DNA of 64,000 nucleotides from Nitrospira sp. (GTDB lineage: Bacteria > Nitrospirota > Nitrospiria > Nitrospirales > Nitrospiraceae). This document shows positions 59,675 to 64,000 of this stretch, piece after piece (within the stretch, counting starts at the first letter, position 1; the number at the start of each line of letters is the position of its first letter). Position numbers and translations under genes: made by a program. Where the stretch lies: positions 50,481 to 114,480 of the forward strand of contig SWDO01000015.1 of the NCBI GenBank assembly GCA_005116895.1. Reading direction: 5' to 3'. The notes beneath the pieces are model-generated. The model worked only from the letters and a program-made list of their open reading frames with translations, did no database searches and was not told the DNA's origin.

Positions 59675-59801
59675 AGGCCAGTACCCTGGAGACGGGCAAC
59701 CACGAGTCCAGCGGCCTGCGCATGGATAGGACGCAGCGTGTGACGCTCTGAAGACCGCCAAGTCTGAGTTGTTCAAGGCTGCGGCAAGGATTGAAAACCG
59801 T

Positions 59802-60356
59802 ATGACAATGACTCCAGGAAACCGCCACCAACAAGGCGCAGGTGAATCGCTCCCAGCCGAGCGAGCGCCGCAGCCAGTACTTCAGGCACATCAACAAGCC
59901 TGGGAAACCTTCGGCGTCGATGCGGTACAGGTCATTCCGATTCTCAAGGCCCAGATGACGGCGGTGACGCGGGAAACGGAGCGAGCCGCGATGGAGCTGA
60001 TGGGGCATCTTCAAGTGTTGGCTTCTGTGAGTGAGACCATCACGGCCAAAGAGCGAGCGACCAGTTTGTCAAAGGCGGTGATGGCGATGCAGTTCCAAGA
60101 CATTACGCGTCAAAAGTTGGAACACGTAGGCCTGGCGTTGGATCAACTCCAGCGGCATATACAGGTGTTGATGAAAGGCCCACTCAGCCAAGAAGCTCAG
60201 GTAGAGATTGCGGCATTGCAACGAGTTGAGCGGAGTTACACCATGGATGCTGAACGTCGTCTGCACCAGACGGCCGTGACGTCCGATTATCTCGATCCCG
60301 TCCCAAGCGACATGGAGACCGCCGAGGGTGAGGAAAACCCGGTGACGCTCTTTTAG
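59802..60356 (+). CDS. Second CheZ-like helical protein
   Basis: 184 residues from ATG 59802 (AAGGA upstream; TTG 59769 is open earlier). Long helices with MQFQDITRQKLEHV; D100 and Q104 have the spacing of the CheZ catalytic pair seen in SFQDLVAQRVKK of the cheZ gene here. The C-terminus ends in ENPVTLF after an acidic stretch, as in CheZ where an acidic tail with a final aromatic binds CheY. It lies between STAS and the second cheY. A phosphatase or CheY-binding role is inferred. Confidence 0.6.
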   Translation: MTMTPGNRHQQGAGESLPAERAPQPVLQAHQQAWETFGVDAVQVIPILKAQMTAVTRETERAAMELMGHLQVLASVSETITAKERATSLSKAVMAMQFQDITRQKLEHVGLALDQLQRHIQVLMKGPLSQEAQVEIAALQRVERSYTMDAERRLHQTAVTSDYLDPVPSDMETAEGEENPVTLF

Positions 60357-60405
60357 GAGACGCGTTCAATGGATAGAAAAGGCAGTCTGCAGACGGAGGG
60401 GCACG

Positions 60406-60777
60406 ATGGGTAAGACAGCACTGATCGTCGATGATTCACGCACCATGCGGCAGATGGTGGCGTTTACGCTCACGAACGCCGGTTTCACCGTGGTTGAAGC
60501 CGAGGATGGGAAAGACGCCGTCAACAAAGTTTCCGGCGGCGCGAAGATGGATATCGTCGTGACGGATCTGAATATGCCGGAAATGGACGGCATTGCCCTC
60601 ATCAAAGAACTGCGGAAAATGAGCACGTTCAAGTTTACCCCGATTCTCATGCTGACGACAGAGTCGGCGATGGAAAAGAAGAAAGAAGGCAAAGAAGCCG
60701 GCGCAACGGGATGGATCGTCAAGCCGTTCAATCCGGAAGTCCTGCTGAAAACTATTGCCAAGGTGCTGCCGGCATGA
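60406..60777 (+). CDS. Second CheY-type response regulator
   Basis: 123 residues. D9, D10, D54 (VTDLNMPEMDG), T84/T85 and K106 are present. Closer to PilH/CheY of CheA-STAS clusters than to the first CheY. It directly precedes cheA and may be its short-loop or phosphate-sink partner. Confidence 0.93.
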   Translation: MGKTALIVDDSRTMRQMVAFTLTNAGFTVVEAEDGKDAVNKVSGGAKMDIVVTDLNMPEMDGIALIKELRKMSTFKFTPILMLTTESAMEKKKEGKEAGATGWIVKPFNPEVLLKTIAKVLPA

Positions 60778-60779
60778 TG

Positions 60780-60848
60780 GTTTCGTATTTCAAGTTGCGA
60801 GTTTCATGTTTCAAGTCACAGAACTAGAAACATGAAACTAGAAACTCC
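60780..60848. repeat. GTTTC/GAAAC inverted repeat, copy between cheY2 and cheA
   Basis: GAGTTTCATGTTTCAAG and CTAGAAACATGAAACTAG flank a short loop; GTTTCGTATTTC and GAAACTCC lie outside. One of the cleanest copies. Confidence 0.85.
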
Positions 60849-60865
60849 AAATCCTGAGGTTACGA

Positions 60866-63049
60866 GTGAGTAACGACTTTGCACAGTTTCAAGACGCCTT
60901 TTTCGATGAAGCCGTGGAACATCTGGCGGTCGTCGAGGACGGATTATTAGAACTCGAACAACATCCAGAGGATCGGGACCTTCTCAATAAGATCTTTCGA
61001 TCGGCCCATTCAATCAAGGGTGGGAGCGGGATGTTCGGCTTCAATGCGGTGGCACAGTTTACGCATAAGATGGAGACGCTACTGGATTTGCTGAGAAACG
61101 GGCAAAAGGCTGTCTCGCCGGCGATTGCGGATCTGCTCCTGAAATCTACGGATTGTTTGAAGACCTTGCTCGAGGCGGCGAAGACGGGCGCGTCGGTGGA
61201 TGACGCAACAGTGCAACGACTGACGGACGAGCTAGCGTCCGCGAGCGCATCCGGCCCGCAGCAGCCAAAGGCCAATGCCAACGAGGCGACATCGAATCAG
61301 ACTCAGGAGCGGCAAGGGGATCAGACCTACGTCATTACATGGACTCCCCCCGACTGGTTGTTTCAGCGAGGGCTTGATCCACTGCAAGTGCTGAGAGAGC
61401 TGCGAAGCCTCGGCAAGCTCACCGAGGTCGGGATAGATATGTCTCGACTACCGAATCTCGCCGAGGTCGATCCGGAGAAATGCTATCTCTCGTGGCACAT
61501 GCGGCTGGCGACCGAAAAGGATCGGAATGTGATCGAGGCGGTCTTCGAGTTCGTGCGCGAGGACAGCCAGCTCACAATCGAGAACGCCACAGTTCCAGGT
61601 TCCGAGTGTCAAGTTTCAAGTACAGGTTCTCAACCTGAAACTCGAAACCTACAACCAGAAACCGACGATGGCTCGTCGAAGCCGTTGGGAGAAATTCTCG
61701 TCGAAAGCGGCGTGGTCTCTCGTGAAACGTTGGATCATGCCTTGGCGCAACAAAAGCGAGTCGGACAAATCCTAGTCGAGCAACATGCCGCCAGCCCTCA
61801 GCAAGTCGAGCAAGCCCTTCAGAAGCAGCGGCAGCAAGAGTCGGCCGCTCAATCCAAGAAAACCGATACGGCGTCGATTCGTGTGGATACCGACAAAATC
61901 GACAAGCTCATCAACTTGGTCGGCGAACTGGTGATTACCCAATCGATGTTGAGCGACCTCGGCGCCCGTTTTGAGATGAGCCACATGCCTGTGTTGCTGG
62001 AGAGAATGGCTCAACTGGAACGCAATACGCGAGAAATTCAGGAACGCGTCATGGGGATTCGCATGCTGCCGATCGGCACCGCATTCAGCCGGTTTCCCCG
62101 GCTTGTCCGTGACCTTTCGGCGAAAGCGGGCAAGAAAATCCAGCTCGTCTTGTCCGGTGAAGAAACGGAACTTGATAAGACGGTGATCGAATCCATCAGC
62201 GATCCACTGACGCACTTAGTGAGAAATTCAGCCGACCATGGGCTCGAGCCACCGGAAGAGCGCCTCGATAATAACAAACAGGAAATCGGAACAATTCGAC
62301 TGAACGCCTTCCATGAAGGCGGGAATATCTGCATTACCGTCGAAGACGACGGCCGCGGTCTTAACCGTGACAAGATTCTCGCCAAGGCAGTCAAACAAGG
62401 GCTCATCGGCGAGAACGAAAAGCTGAGCGATGAACAGATCTGGCTTCTCATTTTTAAGCCGGGGTTCTCGACGGCGGAGAAGGTGACGGACGTGTCCGGG
62501 CGAGGGGTCGGGATGGACGTTGTCAAACGCAATATTGAAGGATTAGGCGGGACCGTCAGCATTAAGACTAAGCCGGGGCATGGGACGATCTTTATCCTCA
62601 AACTTCCGCTGACGCTCGCCATTATCGAAGGCATGACGGTGCGGGTCGGCAAGGAAACGTACATCGTGCCCCTTTTGTCCATTCTGGAATCGATTCAGCC
62701 GAAACCGGGTGGCGTGAAAACCGTGGTGGGTAAGGGGGAATTGATCGATGTGCGCGGAACCTATTTGCCCGTGGTGCGCATGTACGAGATCTTTGCCTCG
62801 CAGCCAGAGATCACCGATCCGACGAAGGCCATTCTCCTCATCCTGGAAACGGAAGGGGAGCGAGTGGCGGTGATGGTGGACGAAATCCTTGGTCAGCAGC
62901 AAGTCGTGATCAAGAGCATGGAGCAGAACTTCAGGAAGGTCGAGGGTATCGCCGGTGCGACCATTCTAGGCGACGGCACGGTCGGATTCATCTTAGACGT
63001 CCGTGGATTACTGGAAATCGCCCGCCAAGGAGAACCGGTGGCGGCGTGA
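60866..63049 (+). CDS. cheA: Chemotaxis histidine kinase CheA
   Basis: 727 residues from GTG. HPt P1 with H48 (SAHSIKGG); P2-like domain about 152-240; a linker 242-268 encoded by a GTTTC/GAAAC repeat; two short MshEN/T2SSE_N-like repeats (274-296 and 299-321; LGEILVESGVVSRETLDHAL); dimerisation P3 about 335-405; HATPase P4 about 410-580 (N box HLVRNSADHG, DDGRG, GRGVGMDVV); CheW-like P5 about 580-720. All catalytic parts are complete. Receptors, cheW, cheR and cheB are not in the window. Confidence 0.96.
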   Translation: MSNDFAQFQDAFFDEAVEHLAVVEDGLLELEQHPEDRDLLNKIFRSAHSIKGGSGMFGFNAVAQFTHKMETLLDLLRNGQKAVSPAIADLLLKSTDCLKTLLEAAKTGASVDDATVQRLTDELASASASGPQQPKANANEATSNQTQERQGDQTYVITWTPPDWLFQRGLDPLQVLRELRSLGKLTEVGIDMSRLPNLAEVDPEKCYLSWHMRLATEKDRNVIEAVFEFVREDSQLTIENATVPGSECQVSSTGSQPETRNLQPETDDGSSKPLGEILVESGVVSRETLDHALAQQKRVGQILVEQHAASPQQVEQALQKQRQQESAAQSKKTDTASIRVDTDKIDKLINLVGELVITQSMLSDLGARFEMSHMPVLLERMAQLERNTREIQERVMGIRMLPIGTAFSRFPRLVRDLSAKAGKKIQLVLSGEETELDKTVIESISDPLTHLVRNSADHGLEPPEERLDNNKQEIGTIRLNAFHEGGNICITVEDDGRGLNRDKILAKAVKQGLIGENEKLSDEQIWLLIFKPGFSTAEKVTDVSGRGVGMDVVKRNIEGLGGTVSIKTKPGHGTIFILKLPLTLAIIEGMTVRVGKETYIVPLLSILESIQPKPGGVKTVVGKGELIDVRGTYLPVVRMYEIFASQPEITDPTKAILLILETEGERVAVMVDEILGQQQVVIKSMEQNFRKVEGIAGATILGDGTVGFILDVRGLLEIARQGEPVAA
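61592..61663. repeat. GTTTC/GAAAC inverted repeat inside cheA
   Basis: GTTCCAGGTTCCGAG and AAGTTTCAAG on the left pair with CTGAAACTCGAAACC and CCAGAAACC on the right; the centre has a perfect CAGGTT-CTC-AACCTG hairpin. It keeps the reading frame and encodes residues about 243-266 between P2 and the MshEN-like repeats. Confidence 0.8.
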
Positions 63050-63064
63050 GGCGCGAAGCGCCTC
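63048..63064 (+). terminator. Hairpin overlapping the cheA stop codon
   Basis: GAGGCGC-GAA-GCGCCTC, perfect 7-bp stem, starts in the cheA stop codon. No T-run follows. A near copy (GAGGCAC-GAA-GCGCCTC) lies at 63689-63705. Confidence 0.5.
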
Positions 63065-63178
63065 GGTTTCAGGTTTCAAGTTTCTCGTTTCAAGTTCATC
63101 CTCTGAATTGCAGTGGTCCGAAAAATTGAACATGAAACCAGAAACGAGAAACCAGTAACTGAAACCGACGAACCGAGG
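63061..63178. repeat. GTTTC/GAAAC inverted repeat, copy after cheA
   Basis: CCTCGGTTTCAGGTTTC on the left pairs with GAAACCGAcgaaCCGAGG on the right, with GTTTCTCGTTTCAAG against CAGAAACGAGAAACC inside. The longest copy. Confidence 0.85.
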
Positions 63179-63198
63179 TTGATAGGAGCGAGACGGCC

Positions 63199-63612
63199 TT
63201 ATGCCGAGAGGCCAAGGTGCAGTTCGATACGGCTGACCCGATGATCAAGCGCCTCGACGCGGTCGTGGAGCTGAGCGTAGGACAATTTTAGGAGCGCGCG
63301 CAGTTCTTGAAATTCCCGATCCATGTAGTCGCGGTCTTCGGCATGCCGACGGTCCAGATGCATCTGAAATCCCTCGGCCATCGATTGAACGTCGTGGCGA
63401 AGACTTTCGATCAGGACTCCGGTGTGCCGCTTGGTCTCTTCTGAGGAGGCGGCGATTTCTTGGCGGAGGCCGGCAGCGGAGGCGGCGATGTCTTGGCGGA
63501 GACCGGCAGCCGTGGTTTCTTGGGTTTGGCGCAGCTCGGCGATGTCGCGGCGCAGGCCGTCGGTGACTGCCGTCACGATCCGTTCGACTTGGGCAAGGGA
63601 TTCGGAATCCAT
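63199..63612 (-). CDS. Small coiled-coil protein of unknown function
   Basis: 137 residues, nearly all coiled coil, with a repeated AAGLRQDIAASAAGLRQEIA unit (about 34-53) and charged helices. No membrane segment. Resembles DUF1640-like or tropomyosin-like small proteins only in style. The gene is leftward, against the che genes, and lies between two GTTTC/GAAAC repeats that share the same GAGGC-GAAG-GCCTC head. GC-rich, with codon use like its neighbours. Confidence 0.75.
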   Translation of the reverse strand: MDSESLAQVERIVTAVTDGLRRDIAELRQTQETTAAGLRQDIAASAAGLRQEIAASSEETKRHTGVLIESLRHDVQSMAEGFQMHLDRRHAEDRDYMDREFQELRALLKLSYAQLHDRVEALDHRVSRIELHLGLSA

Positions 63613-63700
63613 GGAAATCCTCCGTGCGACAGCGGCGAAGTCTAGGGCCTCTGAGGGAAGAAGTCAACGCCGGGGGTATTGGGATCATGAGGCACGAAGC

Positions 63701-63794
63701 GCCTCAGTTTCAGGTTGCGAGTTTCACGTTGCTGGTTTTGGGAGACTGTTTCTGGGCAACATGAAACCTGAAACAAGAAACCAGAAACTTCAAG
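63701..63794. repeat. GTTTC/GAAAC inverted repeat, rightmost copy
   Basis: CAGTTTCAGGTTGCGAG and GTTTCACGTTG pair with CAACATGAAACCTG and CAAGAAACCAGAAAC. Preceded by the GAGGCAC-GAA-GCGCCTC hairpin at 63689-63705, as after cheA. Confidence 0.85.
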
Positions 63795-64000
63795 CCCGAC
63801 CGACGCATCACCTATCATCGCGTCTTGTCCTTGAACTCAATTCCTCACCACAGTACCTTTGTGGCAGGTTGGTATGACTGGAGGAATCCATGAAGTGCCG
63901 TTTCACCTGGAAGAGGAGCTTCCCGCCGTCCAGCATGGGAGACAGGTGATTCCCGTCACGCTACCGGATGAGCGGTAGGCCAGGCGCACAGGCCTCTCTC
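63795..64000. other. Right end of the window
   Basis: About 200 bases with no clear gene. A 34-codon frame (63874-63978) starts with ATG and ends before the edge; I cannot assign it. Confidence 0.3.

Noticed and set aside
1..64000. CRISPR arrays, tRNA or rRNA genes, transposases, prophage
   Set aside because: No direct-repeat arrays with spacers, no cloverleaf-like sequence and no mobile-element protein were recognised on either strand.

Overview
The window is almost entirely one flagellar and chemotaxis super-locus of about 64 kb from a Gram-negative bacterium: L- and P-ring genes are present and flhF/flhG suggest polar placement. Gene content, protein style and a 122-bp palindromic repeat between fliQ and fliR that I remember as typical of Nitrospira genomes point to Nitrospira (Nitrospirota). 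This assignment rests on recognition, not on a database search. The left edge cuts fliF. No tRNA, rRNA, CRISPR array, transposase or phage gene was seen.

Layout. 1-9.7 kb: fliF (partial), fliG, a receiver-fliH fusion, fliI, fliJ, a MotE/MgtE_N-like gene, fliK, flgD, flgE, then a strong hairpin. 9.9-20.6 kb: a sigma54-type promoter, then fliL, fliM, fliN, fliO, fliP, fliQ, fliR, flhB, flhA, flhF, flhG, fliA. 21.2-26.3 kb: a second sigma54-type promoter, then flgF, flgG, flgA, flgH, a small unknown gene, flgI, flgJ. 26.3-31.9 kb: sigma28-type boxes, then flgM, flgN, flgK, an oversized flgL, csrA, fliW. 32.2-37.3 kb: a leftward pair (HD-GYP phosphodiesterase and BarA-like hybrid kinase) divergent from a YcgR-like PilZ gene, each with its own sigma28-type box. 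37.6-49.3 kb: a probable flagellin-modification island (cobalamin radical SAM enzyme, a 1450-residue multi-domain glycosyltransferase/methyltransferase, two GT9-type enzymes, a Maf-N/CgeB-like fusion, an unknown helical protein). 49.4-54.7 kb: flagellin (sigma28 box and a CsrA-like leader hairpin), flaG, fliD, fliS, fliT-like, a degenerate GGDEF protein, a second PilZ protein. 54.7-56 kb: a leftward MinD-like ATPase and a divergent excisionase-type HTH gene. 56.2-63 kb: cheY, cheZ, motA, motB, STAS, a CheZ-like helical protein, a second cheY, cheA. The right end holds a small coiled-coil gene between two inverted repeats.

How it fits together. The boxes suggest a sigma54 (basal body, export) to sigma28 (filament, chemotaxis) cascade. 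FliA and FlgM are encoded here; the sigma54 activator is not. CsrA-FliW probably adds post-transcriptional control of flagellin. Several genes suggest c-di-GMP input: HD-GYP, two PilZ proteins, a GGDEF remnant and an MshEN-like repeat in CheA.

Most unusual: the receiver-FliH fusion, the glycosylation island with its giant enzyme and Maf-N/CgeB fusion, a second protein carrying the CheZ catalytic D-x3-Q motif, a family of nine GTTTC/GAAAC inverted repeats of which one lies in frame inside cheA, and a coherent set of sigma28-like boxes.
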